Shown here: positions 6,910 to 14,679 of the stretch, in pieces
How positions within the stretch are numbered: the first letter of the stretch is position 1
Layout: each line of letters starts with the position of its first letter
Assembly (NCBI GenBank): GCA_964629345.1
Contig: CAZVSG010000041.1
Coordinates: 1 to 18,239 of the forward strand
DNA: 18,239 nt
Direction: 5' to 3'
Source of the DNA: UBA6115 sp964629345
Lineage (GTDB): Bacteria > Bacillota > Clostridia > Christensenellales > Aristaeellaceae
Notes under the pieces: model-generated
What the model was told of the DNA's origin: nothing
Database searches by the model: none
The model's input: the letters and a program-made list of their open reading frames with translations, nothing else
Translations under genes and position numbers: made by a program

Positions 6910-7661
6910 TGAAACGATTGTTCATTCTGCTGGCCGCTGCCCTGCTGGTCTGCCTCTGCTCTGCGGGGGCGGAGACGCTGCAGCACGTCAGCGACCTTGC
7001 GGGCGTCCTGAGCGCCCAGGAGGAAGCGGCGCTCAATCTTCAGGCGGATGAGGTGTTCAGCCTGACGGGCTTTGACATCATCCTGCACACCACCGACGAT
7101 TCCCAGGGCAAGGGGCCGAAGGACTACTCCTTTGACTATTACCACGCCTTCCGGGACGCCGCCCGGTATCCCGACGGCGCGATGTTCTCGATCCTGTTTG
7201 ACACCCGCGATTACTACGAGGCCGCAAGGGGCCGGGGCATCCAGCTGCTGACTTACCGGGAATCAAACGATCTGGCCGGCGTCGTGCAGGAGAAGCTGTC
7301 AGACGGGGACTATTACGGCGCGATGCGGGATTACGTCCGCTATGTCAGAAGGCTGCTGATCCCCCTGACACCTATGGAACGCACGCTGGAACTGGCGCCG
7401 TTCATCCTCGCCGGCGGGCTGATCATCGGGCTTGTCTACGCCCTCATCCTGAAAAGCAAGCTGAAGATCGCCAGGTTCCGGCAGGGCGCGGAGGCCTACG
7501 TGCTCCGGGATTCCCTGAACATCACGCAGTCGGATGACATCTATCTTTACCAGACCGTCACCCGGACCCGGATCCAGTCCACCAGCGGCGGGGGCGGCGG
7601 CGGGTTCTCCACCGGCAGCCGGGGCGGCACCTCCTATGGCGGAAGGGGCGGCAAGTTTTAA
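6909..7661 (+). CDS. TPM-domain (YgcG-like) membrane protein
   Basis: A 250-residue exported protein. An N-terminal signal peptide (1-21, cleavage likely after AGA) is followed by a TPM domain (about 25-150; begins HVSDLAGVLSAQEEAAL, with FDIILHTTDDSQGKG and GAMFSILFDTRDYYEAARG blocks). Then come one membrane segment (about 162-181) and a cytoplasmic tail ending in a Gly/Ser/Arg-rich stretch (about 225-250). TPM-domain proteins include a plant photosystem II repair phosphatase, but the bacterial members are largely uncharacterised. It overlaps the zinc-ribbon gene by one base (TGATG) and is followed by a strong terminator, so the two form a complete two-gene unit. The biochemical role here is unknown. 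Confidence 0.88.
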   Translation: MKRLFILLAAALLVCLCSAGAETLQHVSDLAGVLSAQEEAALNLQADEVFSLTGFDIILHTTDDSQGKGPKDYSFDYYHAFRDAARYPDGAMFSILFDTRDYYEAARGRGIQLLTYRESNDLAGVVQEKLSDGDYYGAMRDYVRYVRRLLIPLTPMERTLELAPFILAGGLIIGLVYALILKSKLKIARFRQGAEAYVLRDSLNITQSDDIYLYQTVTRTRIQSTSGGGGGGFSTGSRGGTSYGGRGGKF

Positions 7662-7691
7662 AAGACCGCTCCATCCCCCTCAAAGCAAATC

Positions 7692-7732
7692 AAAACCTCC
7701 CCGGCCGTCATGGATCCGGAGAGGTTTTTCTT
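7692..7732. terminator. Bidirectional terminator between convergent genes
   Basis: AAAACCTC and GAGGTTTTT arms enclose an inner CCGG/CCGG pairing. A T-rich run follows on the plus strand and, because of the A-run on the left, also on the minus strand. It lies 31 nt after the TPM gene stop and 15 nt before the stop of the convergent cyclase gene, so it can serve both. Confidence 0.9.
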
Positions 7733-7746
7733 CGGTCCGCCGTTCG

Positions 7747-10053
7747 CTATTCTTTCAGCGCGCTCTTTCGTTTATTCTTCTTCTGGATATAAAGGTCCCT
7801 GTCGGCTTCACTGATGAACGTGCTGATCTCCATCCCCTGCCTGCAGGTAAACTCAGCGATCCCGATGGAGATCTCAACGCGGAACGGATGCCCGGACGTG
7901 CGGTTGTACTCAGCAAAGGCATCTTTCAGCCTTTCCACAAAAATCCGGCGGAAATCAGGGTTCTCCAATATGAACAGGCCGATGAACTCATCCCCGCCCA
8001 GACGCGCGATGAGGTCTTTGCTCCGCACGGATCTTTTCAGGATCTCGCTGACAGCGACAAGCGCCTCATCCCCCTTGGCATGGCCGAACGTATCATTGAT
8101 CTGCTTGAGGTTGTCCAGGTCCATGAAGGCGCAGAAGGCCGGTTTCCCCGCGTTGTCGCGGTTCATGTTGATGGCCCGTTCGATAAAGCCGCGGCGGTTG
8201 AAGATGTTGGTCATGTCATCATATTCAGAGAGGAAATTGAGGATCTCGATCCGCTCCCTGATCCGCTCCAGCTCGCTGATGACGATCTTTTCCTTCCGTT
8301 TCAGGTCAAGGAAGTTGATCAGGATGCCAAGCTGAAGGCCGATCACGTGCAGTATGTGGTTCTTTGCCTTGTTGGCCTCACACAGAAGGATGCCATACTG
8401 CACGTCCCCCGAAAAGATGCTAAAGGTGATCAGCTGGCTGTCCCTGTCCAGGTCCGGGAGGTCACGCAGAGTATGCTTCCGGTCAATGACGGGCATCCGG
8501 GAGCGCGGATAAGCCCTCGCGACGCCCTGGCTTAAGCAGGCTGCAAGCAGCAGCCTGTTCGGGTCGCTGCTCAGGCTGGCTCCGTTTTGGATCTCCGGCT
8601 CAGGAAGAAGGCAGACGTAGACCTTCTCAAGCCCGATTTTCCCAAGCCGTTGGACAACGCTCCGGAAAACGCTTTCATCCTCATCATCCAGCACCACCAG
8701 ATCCCTGATAAACTCAGGAACGAACCAGGCCTGGCTGCGGAATGCCTCAAACCGCCTTGAGGCTTCCCGCACTTCGAAGGAATAAAGGAATCCCTGAATA
8801 TACAGGAGGGTCTGATGCAGTTCCTCGGCGGCCGGCCGGGAAGGACACTGGGGCGCAATGATCAGGTAGGAATGAAGCCGTCCGGCGATCAAAGCGCCGG
8901 TACTGCCCAACTCCCGCGCATACAAGGTGAGCTGCGCGTCGATCTCCTGTTCATCCCAGGGTGAGTCAAGCCGCTTCAGCGTGAGTGCAACAGCATAGTC
9001 CATCAGCCGGCTGATCAAAGCCGCCTGGCTCCCGCGCCCTTCCTGCGCGTACAGCCTCGTCAGGTCCGCGCACATTTTTCCCGTGACGTTCTCAAGGTAT
9101 TGCCGGTCATCTGTGCCTTCGGAAAGAAAACAGCCTGCTCCTTCTGTATGAACACACCCGCATGAGTTCCTGATGCACAGGCTGGTTTTCAGATTGACAG
9201 GCTCGATCTGTTTCCCTTCGGACAGTGCAATGGCATTGCGGACGGCCGTGCTGCCTGAATACCAGGCGTTCTGTGCGATGGTGGTCAGCGGCGGCATCAT
9301 GGTGCGCCCGGTGGTGAAGTTGTCAAATCCGGTGACCGCGATGTCCCGGCCCACCTGAAGGCCGCGCTCCGCGCAGACCTGATAGGCAGCCCTTGCCATT
9401 TCGTCATTGCACAGCATAACGGCTTCAAGCCCGGGATATTCCGTCAGCAGCTGGTTGACTTCTCTGGTAACAAAACCCGAGAGGTCGCCGTATAGGACCA
9501 TGCCCTTCTCAACAGGAATGCCGTGCTTTTTCATGGTATCGCGGTATGCCCGCTCCCGCACCCTGGCATCGGGATGTTCCTTCGGGCCGGATATATAGGC
9601 GATCTTCCGGTACCCGTGATGGACCACAAGATGGTCAACGCACTGGCACACGCTGTCATAATTGTCGATCATGATGCTGGTCCGACTGGGCCCCGGTTCT
9701 TTCAGCGCTTCATGGAGCATCACATAGGCGGTCCCCTCAAAGCGCTTGAAGAACTGATCATATTCCCCGTCACTGGCAAACCCCGACAGCGAACCGCAGG
9801 AGATGATGAAAGCGTCAGCGCCGACCAGGCCGACGTAATCATAGATGCTGTTGTAAAGGGAAACCGACTTGTGCTCCTTCTCCGGATCAAAGGGATCGGC
9901 GTGCTTCTGCATGCCGGTCATGTAGATGAGCTGGACGCCTTCCGACCGGGCCGCGTCATTCATGCCTTCCATCAGCTCATTGGTAAAGTCATAACTGACG
10001 TCGCCGATCATGACACAGACCATCTTTCTGTTTTCAGGGTTTTGATGTGCCAT
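7747..10053 (-). CDS. LacI-type ligand-sensor domain fused to GGDEF diguanylate cyclase
   Basis: A 768-residue protein predicted to make cyclic di-GMP in response to a small ligand. Residues about 10-300 form a periplasmic-binding-protein-like domain of the LacI/GalR regulator type (segments GLEAVMLCNDEMARAAY and DIAVTGFDNFTTGRTM), but there is no HTH, signal peptide or membrane segment, so it acts in the cytoplasm. A cysteine cluster (SCGC) follows near residue 300. A middle region of about 280 residues is unassigned, possibly GAF-like. The C-terminal GGDEF domain has FMDLDNLKQIND (643-654), GGDEF (686-690) and an inhibitory I-site RSKD (677-680) exactly 5 residues before GGDEF. The catalytic residues are intact, so it should be active and product-inhibited. 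The start is the ATG at 10053, 9 nt after AGGAG; an ATG at 10059 is only 3 nt away. It is a single-gene unit. Confidence 0.92.
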   Translation of the reverse strand: MAHQNPENRKMVCVMIGDVSYDFTNELMEGMNDAARSEGVQLIYMTGMQKHADPFDPEKEHKSVSLYNSIYDYVGLVGADAFIISCGSLSGFASDGEYDQFFKRFEGTAYVMLHEALKEPGPSRTSIMIDNYDSVCQCVDHLVVHHGYRKIAYISGPKEHPDARVRERAYRDTMKKHGIPVEKGMVLYGDLSGFVTREVNQLLTEYPGLEAVMLCNDEMARAAYQVCAERGLQVGRDIAVTGFDNFTTGRTMMPPLTTIAQNAWYSGSTAVRNAIALSEGKQIEPVNLKTSLCIRNSCGCVHTEGAGCFLSEGTDDRQYLENVTGKMCADLTRLYAQEGRGSQAALISRLMDYAVALTLKRLDSPWDEQEIDAQLTLYARELGSTGALIAGRLHSYLIIAPQCPSRPAAEELHQTLLYIQGFLYSFEVREASRRFEAFRSQAWFVPEFIRDLVVLDDEDESVFRSVVQRLGKIGLEKVYVCLLPEPEIQNGASLSSDPNRLLLAACLSQGVARAYPRSRMPVIDRKHTLRDLPDLDRDSQLITFSIFSGDVQYGILLCEANKAKNHILHVIGLQLGILINFLDLKRKEKIVISELERIRERIEILNFLSEYDDMTNIFNRRGFIERAINMNRDNAGKPAFCAFMDLDNLKQINDTFGHAKGDEALVAVSEILKRSVRSKDLIARLGGDEFIGLFILENPDFRRIFVERLKDAFAEYNRTSGHPFRVEISIGIAEFTCRQGMEISTFISEADRDLYIQKKNKRKSALKE

Positions 10054-10119
10054 CGGCATCGTCTCCTCGCGAAATCTTCATATAAAGAAAAGCTGCTATG
10101 ACAAACCAATAAAAGCGAC

Positions 10120-10150
10120 CTGCAATCTATACACAATATACAGGTTGCAG
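10120..10150. promoter_or_regulatory. Dyad overlapping the cyclase promoter, putative operator
   Basis: The plus strand has CTGCAATCT at 10120-10128 and AGGTTGCAG at 10142-10150, inverted copies that match in 8 of 9 positions (9 of 11 if extended inward). The dyad is centred at 10135, on the -10 box of the cyclase promoter, the usual place for a repressor site. The binding protein is not known. Confidence 0.45.
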
Positions 10151-10163
10151 CGGCGTCTGTCAA
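10135..10163 (-). promoter_or_regulatory. Promoter of the sensor-cyclase gene
   Basis: On the minus strand, consensus TTGACA (10158-10163), a 17-bp spacer and TATATT (10135-10140). The expected start is near 10128, giving a leader of about 75 nt. Confidence 0.85.
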
Positions 10164-10233
10164 CAAAACCGCCGGCCGGGACGCGGGAACGCGGTGGTAT
10201 CAGGGCAAATCAGGCCACTGTCGTTTGTCAGAC

Positions 10234-10269
10234 AAAAAACCGCCGGAGAATCTCTTCTTTCAGCGGTTT
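10234..10269 (-). terminator. Terminator after tRNA-Pro
   Basis: On the minus strand the arms AAACCGC and GCGGTTT flank an inner GAGA/TCTC hairpin, followed by a run of T. It starts 6 nt after the encoded CCA of the tRNA. Confidence 0.85.
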
Positions 10270-10274
10270 GGTCA

Positions 10275-10351
10275 TGGTCTGGGTGGAGAGATTTGAACTC
10301 TCGGCCTCTTGAACCCCATTCAAGCACGCTACCAAGCTGCGCTACACCCAG
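10275..10351 (-). tRNA. tRNA-Pro (anticodon GGG)
   Basis: The minus strand folds into a complete cloverleaf. The acceptor stem is CTGGGTG/CACCCAG, the D stem GCGC/GCGT, and the anticodon stem CTTGA/TCAAG with loop ATGGGGT (anticodon GGG, reading CCC and CCU). The T stem is GAGAG/CTCTC with loop TTCAAAT. The discriminator base is A, and the 3' CCA is encoded. The gene has its own promoter and terminator and is not part of a cluster in this window. Confidence 0.96.
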
Positions 10352-10377
10352 ACGCGCGCGTTTCATGCGCGAGGGGC

Positions 10378-10406
10378 ATCGTACCAAAGCCTTTCCGGCT
10401 TGTCAA
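10378..10406 (-). promoter_or_regulatory. Promoter of tRNA-Pro
   Basis: On the minus strand, TTGACA (10401-10406), a 17-bp spacer and TACGAT (10378-10383), with a TGG triplet before the -10 box. The start should be near 10371, about 20 nt before the mature tRNA. Confidence 0.8.
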
Positions 10407-10482
10407 GCACGGCATGCGCCAATTCCGATAAAATCAGCCGGGATCGCTTGCTGCGCTCCCTGTTGACCCCGGCCGGACCGTC

Positions 10483-11607
10483 TCAGATGTCCATCCGGTA
10501 CACGCGGTAGCGCCGGTAGAGCTTTCCGCCCGCGGACCTGGTGTTGTTGACGGACAGGATGTGCGTCTCATCCACCAGGGATCCTTCCACGTTCCTGATC
10601 CCAAGCATTTTGGCCCCGGCGACCGCTTCCGCCATCAGGACCGTGCTCACGGCCATGTTCTGATACTCGGGGATGACGTACTGGATCGGGCAGCGGGCCG
10701 ACTTGATCCGGGGCGTCCTGATCACCCGGAGCAAAAAGTTCCAGGGCGTCGCGCGCCCGGAAGTCCCCAGCACTGCCGGGGTCGCGTCCAGAAAGCCGAT
10801 CACGCAGCCGATGGGCCGCTGCCCGGCGTATGCCATGACCGCGGCCTGGTTGCGCAGCCAGGGCCTGACGCGACGGAACAGCTCCAGCAGGTCCTCCGGC
10901 GAGGGCATATACATGCCCGGTTCATCCGGGGTGGCCTCGCAGATCACGGCGGAGATGTCCTGCGCGGCGCGGATGAGGCTGCCGCGGGAAAAATCAATGT
11001 GCTCGATCCTGAAACCGAAGCGCTGCCGGATGCGGTCCGCCATGGGCAGGATGCGGTCGACCGGGATCCCGTCCGTGGGGATGTCGTAGGCCAGGTAGTC
11101 CCGCCATTTGACAAAGCCGTATTTCTCAAGCATCTGCGGAAGCGCCGGGCTGTTGTACGCGTTTTCAAGCACCGGCGGCCCCTCGAACCCCTCGACCAGC
11201 ACGCCGCGGTTGAGCAGGTCATACCTGGGCGCGATGGGCCCGTACACCTGCTTTGCCCCGTGCTCGCGCAGAAAGCGCAGCGCGGGGTCCAGGACGGCCT
11301 GCGCGTATTCATAGTTCTCATAGGCGTCAAACAGGCTGATGTAGCCGGACTGCCCGCCGATGCGGGAGGACTCGCGCAGGTCGATGCCGGCCAGCACCCT
11401 GGCCACGGGCGTCTCATCATCGTAGGCCAGGAACATGCGCTGGATGCCGCGGGAGAAGAAATCGTTGTCGATGCCCATCAGGGCACGCATCAGCCCGCGA
11501 CGCCTCGGGGGGGCCCAGTTCGGGTCCTTCCTGTAAATGTCAAATGGCAGTTGGACAAAAGGCTTCAGCGCCCTGCGATTTGGCTTTACGATCTCAACGT
11601 GTATCAT
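10483..11607 (-). CDS. GNAT-fold acyltransferase-like protein (YghO-like family)
   Basis: A 374-residue protein of a widespread but little-studied family of about 370-390 residues. Family blocks visible are FVQLPFDIYRKDPNWAPP near the N-terminus (about 17-34), YGPIAPRYDLLNRGVLVEGF (about 121-140) followed by PPVLENAYN, and a C-terminal GNAT-like half (about 200-374) ending GGKLYRRYRVYRMDI. The substrate is unknown. The start is the ATG at 11605-11607, because GGAGGA lies 7 nt upstream and the predicted transcript starts near 11637. An upstream ATG at 11640 would lie at or before the transcript start. The gene follows engB on the same strand with its own promoter, and no terminator is visible between them, so read-through from the tig operon is possible. 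I see no clear terminator after its stop. Confidence 0.85.
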   Translation of the reverse strand: MIHVEIVKPNRRALKPFVQLPFDIYRKDPNWAPPRRRGLMRALMGIDNDFFSRGIQRMFLAYDDETPVARVLAGIDLRESSRIGGQSGYISLFDAYENYEYAQAVLDPALRFLREHGAKQVYGPIAPRYDLLNRGVLVEGFEGPPVLENAYNSPALPQMLEKYGFVKWRDYLAYDIPTDGIPVDRILPMADRIRQRFGFRIEHIDFSRGSLIRAAQDISAVICEATPDEPGMYMPSPEDLLELFRRVRPWLRNQAAVMAYAGQRPIGCVIGFLDATPAVLGTSGRATPWNFLLRVIRTPRIKSARCPIQYVIPEYQNMAVSTVLMAEAVAGAKMLGIRNVEGSLVDETHILSVNNTRSAGGKLYRRYRVYRMDI

Positions 11608-11643
11608 ATACGCTTCCTCCGCCGTGCCGTCCTTTTGCATGTA

Positions 11644-11672
11644 AGTATACCATCTCCGCGCCTGGATGGCAA
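11644..11672 (-). promoter_or_regulatory. Promoter of the GNAT-like gene
   Basis: On the minus strand, TTGCCA (11667-11672), a 17-bp spacer and TATACT (11644-11649), with TGG before the -10 box. It lies just beyond the engB stop codon. Confidence 0.78.
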
Positions 11673-11694
11673 CGAACGCGCCATGGTCTTCCTT

Positions 11695-12279
11695 TCAGCC
11701 GGCCAGCGTCTCCCCGATCACGCTGAGCAGACTGTCCCGCCCCCCGCCTGTCGAGGAGGAAACGGGAATGATCTCCCAGGGCTGGACCGCGAGGCTCCCG
11801 GCCAGCCGCGGCAGTATCCGGCCCTGCTGTGCCCGCGACAGTTTGTCCGCCTTGGTTGCCACGACGCGGAAAGGCAGGCCGCTTTGGTACAGGAAGGCGT
11901 TCATCTGCCGGTCGCCTTCGGACGGGTCGTGACGGATATCGACCAGGTGGAGGACCAGTTTCAGGTACTCCGTCCGGCTGAAGTATTCCTCCATCATTTT
12001 GCCCCACCCCTGCTGCTCTTTTCTGGACACATTGGCATAGCCGTATCCGGGCAGGTCGATCAGGTGAAAGGCTTCATTGATCAGGAAAACGTTGATCAGG
12101 CGGGTCTTGCCGGGGGTCCCGCTGGTCTTGGCCAGGTTCCGGACGCGGCACAGGCTGTTGATCAGGCTGCTTTTCCCCACGTTGCTGCGGCCGGAGACCG
12201 CGATCTGCGGCAGCCCGATCCCCGGGAAATCGCCGTAGCGGGGAAGGCTGATGATGAACCGGGCTGACTTGATGATCAT
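11695..12279 (-). CDS. engB: EngB (YsxC/YihA) ribosome-biogenesis GTPase
   Basis: A 194-residue GTPase needed for assembly of the large ribosomal subunit, cytoplasmic. All nucleotide-binding motifs are present: G1 GRSNVGKS (30-37), G2 within GTPGKT (54-59), G3 DLPG followed by YGYA (75-82), G4 TKAD (142-145) and G5 SSS (173-175). Length is typical (about 190-200). The ATG overlaps the lon stop by one base (TGATG), so translation is probably coupled. It is the last gene of tig-clpP-clpX-lon-engB, the usual place for this gene after lon in Bacillota. Confidence 0.96.
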   Translation of the reverse strand: MIIKSARFIISLPRYGDFPGIGLPQIAVSGRSNVGKSSLINSLCRVRNLAKTSGTPGKTRLINVFLINEAFHLIDLPGYGYANVSRKEQQGWGKMMEEYFSRTEYLKLVLHLVDIRHDPSEGDRQMNAFLYQSGLPFRVVATKADKLSRAQQGRILPRLAGSLAVQPWEIIPVSSSTGGGRDSLLSVIGETLAG

Positions 12280-14618
12280 CAGGGCAGCAGCGCCAGGGAG
12301 ATGACCTCATCCGCGGTGAGGACGTAATGGATGGTGAAAACCTCCCTGATGTATTCCGGCAGTTCGGAGACGTCCTTTTTGTTTTCCATCGGCAGCACGA
12401 GCTCCCTGATCCTGGCGCGGTAGGCCGCCAGCATCTTCTCCTTGACGCCGCCGATGGGCAATACGCGGCCGCCCAGGGTGATCTCCCCCGTCATCGCCAG
12501 GTCCTGGCGGACCTTGCGCCCGGACAGGGCGGACACCAGCGCCACCGTCATGGTGACGCCCGCGGAAGGCCCGTCCTTGGGCACCGCGCCTTCGGGAACG
12601 TGGATGTGGATGTCCTGTTTCTGATGGAAATCCTCAGGCAGACTGTAATACGCGCTGCGGGCGCGGACCCAGGACAGCGCCGCCTGGCCGCTCTCTTTCA
12701 TCACGTCCCCCAGATGGCCGGTCAGGGACAGTTTCCCCGTGCCGCTCATCACGGCGCACTCGACCTTGAGCATCTCGCCGCCGACCTCGGTATAGGCAAG
12801 CCCGTTCACAACGCCGACCAAGGGTTCCTTCTCCGGCTGCTCGCGCAGGAAGCGGGGAGGGCCCAGGTAATTCTCAATGGCATCGGCCCTGACGGTCACG
12901 GACTTGGAGCCCCTGTCGAGCATCTCCACCGCGGCCTTTCGGACGACCTTCGCCAGGGTGCGCGTGAGGGTGCGGACCCCCGCCTCCCGGGTATAGCCTT
13001 CGATCGCCGTCTTGATCGCGGCGTCCGTCATCCTGACGCTGCCGGCGGGGAGTCCGTTTTCCCTGATCTGGCGGCGCAGGAGGTGCTTTTTGGCGATCTG
13101 CAGCTTCTCTTCTTCGGTATAGCTGGAAACCTCGATCACTTCCATCCGGTCCAGCAGCGCCGGCGGGATGGTCTCCCGGGTGTTGGCGGTGGTGATGAAC
13201 AGGACGCGGGAGAGGTCAAAGGGGACGTCGAGGTAATGGTCGCGGAAGGCCGCGTTCTGCTCTGAATCCAGCACTTCAAGCATCGCGCTGGCGGGATCGC
13301 CCCGGTAGTCGCTGCTCATCTTGTCGATCTCATCAAACAGGAAGACCGGGTTCATCGTGCCGGCACGCTTGATGCCGCTGATGATGTGCCCGGGGATCGC
13401 CCCGATGTAGGTGCGGCGGTGGCCGTAGATCTCCGCCTCGTCCCGCACGCCGCCAAGGGAGAGCTTGACGAACCTGCGGTCCAGGGAGCGCGCGATGGCC
13501 TGTACGATGGAGGTCTTGCCGACGCCCGGCGGGCCGACAAAGCACAGGATGGGCCCCTTGGGCACCACGTTCTCCTCCCTGGTCCTGCGCATGGCGAGGA
13601 TCGCGAGGTATTCGATGATGCGTTCCTTGACCTTCTCCATGCCGAAATGATCCTCGTCAAGGATCCTGCGGGCGCGGGCAAGGGAGAGCTGGTCCCTGGA
13701 ATACTTGCCCCAGGGCAGCTCCGCCAGCCAGTCGAGGTAGTTTTCGGATACGGTCGATTCGGGGCTGCCGGCCATCATGCGGGCGAGCTTGTCCAGCTCC
13801 TTGTCGGCCTTCTCGCGGGCTTCCGGATTCAGGGGGACGGCGGCAAGCTTCCTGCGCATCTCCTCCACGTCATCCTCGTCCCCTTCGCCCAGCTCGTCCT
13901 GGATGGCCTTCATCTGCTCGCGCAGATAGTATTCGCGCTGGGACTTGTCCACCTGCATGCGGATGCGCAGCTGCACCACCCTGTCGATGTTGGCGTTGCG
14001 GATCTCGCGCGTCAGAAGGACGCACAGCTGTTCCAGGCGGTCCTTGGTCTTCAGCCCCGCGAGCAGCTCATGCCGCTCCGCCTGATTGGTGAGCAGGTTG
14101 GCCGCGATGACGTCCACCAGTTCGTCAGGATCGCTGATCTTCTTGATGGCGCGGATCAGGTCTTCGCTCACGCGGCTGCCGATCTCCGCGTAACTGTCCA
14201 GGCTTTCCTTCGCCATGCGGATGAGCGCCTGGATCTCCGGATCCTCCTCCGCGCGGGGCTGCGGGGGGATCAGCCTGATCTGGGCGATCCAAGCCTCGTC
14301 GTCCTTCTGGATCTTCTGGATCAGGGCGCGGTCCTCCCCTTCGATGAGCACGCGCAGGTTGTTGCCCGGCAGGTGCAGGACCTGCTTGACGCGGGCAATG
14401 GTGCCGGCCTGGTAGAGGTCGGCCAGCTCCGGCTCTTCCTTTTCCTCGTTCTTCTGGGTGATGAGGAAAAGCCGCTGGTCCAGCGCCATCGCGGCGTTGA
14501 CGGCAGCGACGCTCCTGCCGCGCCCCACGTCGATGTGAAGCACGGTATGGGGAAAGACCAGCGTCCCCCGCAGAGGCAGGAACGGTATGGTGATGATGGA
14601 AGGACCGCCTTTGGGCAT
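12279..14618 (-). CDS. lon: Lon protease (LonA), ATP-dependent
   Basis: A 779-residue cytoplasmic AAA+ serine protease that degrades misfolded and regulatory proteins. Order of domains: LON substrate-binding N-domain (about 8-200), helical region (200-300), and AAA+ module with Walker A GPPGVGKT (362-369) and Walker B VFLFDEID (425-432). The protease domain (about 595-779) carries Ser685 in PKDGPSAG and Lys726 in GGVKEK, the catalytic dyad. Length matches LonA (about 770-810); there are no membrane segments, which rules out LonB. AAGGAG lies 5 nt before the ATG. The gap to clpX is 61 nt, with no convincing promoter in it, so it is probably co-transcribed with clpX. I see no CtsR operator upstream. 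Confidence 0.98.
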   Translation of the reverse strand: MPKGGPSIITIPFLPLRGTLVFPHTVLHIDVGRGRSVAAVNAAMALDQRLFLITQKNEEKEEPELADLYQAGTIARVKQVLHLPGNNLRVLIEGEDRALIQKIQKDDEAWIAQIRLIPPQPRAEEDPEIQALIRMAKESLDSYAEIGSRVSEDLIRAIKKISDPDELVDVIAANLLTNQAERHELLAGLKTKDRLEQLCVLLTREIRNANIDRVVQLRIRMQVDKSQREYYLREQMKAIQDELGEGDEDDVEEMRRKLAAVPLNPEAREKADKELDKLARMMAGSPESTVSENYLDWLAELPWGKYSRDQLSLARARRILDEDHFGMEKVKERIIEYLAILAMRRTREENVVPKGPILCFVGPPGVGKTSIVQAIARSLDRRFVKLSLGGVRDEAEIYGHRRTYIGAIPGHIISGIKRAGTMNPVFLFDEIDKMSSDYRGDPASAMLEVLDSEQNAAFRDHYLDVPFDLSRVLFITTANTRETIPPALLDRMEVIEVSSYTEEEKLQIAKKHLLRRQIRENGLPAGSVRMTDAAIKTAIEGYTREAGVRTLTRTLAKVVRKAAVEMLDRGSKSVTVRADAIENYLGPPRFLREQPEKEPLVGVVNGLAYTEVGGEMLKVECAVMSGTGKLSLTGHLGDVMKESGQAALSWVRARSAYYSLPEDFHQKQDIHIHVPEGAVPKDGPSAGVTMTVALVSALSGRKVRQDLAMTGEITLGGRVLPIGGVKEKMLAAYRARIRELVLPMENKKDVSELPEYIREVFTIHYVLTADEVISLALLP

Positions 14619-14679
14619 CTTGTCTCCTTGTGAAAGCCGAATCCCTTTCAGTCAGGAAACGGCGTTGCAGTCATTCTTT

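Noticed and set aside
10275..10351. tRNA-Pro as an integration site for a mobile element
   Set aside because: No direct repeat of the tRNA 3' end, integrase or foreign-looking genes are present on either side.
11608..11640. Longer N-terminus for the GNAT-like protein (start at 11640)
   Set aside because: The predicted transcript begins near 11637, and GGAGGA is placed correctly for the ATG at 11607.
10561..12267. A 568-codon plus-strand frame opposite the GNAT-like gene and engB
   Set aside because: It crosses two genes and a clear promoter region, with no ribosome site or domain; it is a GC-rich shadow frame.
13386..14633. A 415-codon plus-strand frame opposite lon
   Set aside because: Antisense to lon, whose motifs are complete; no recognisable protein features.
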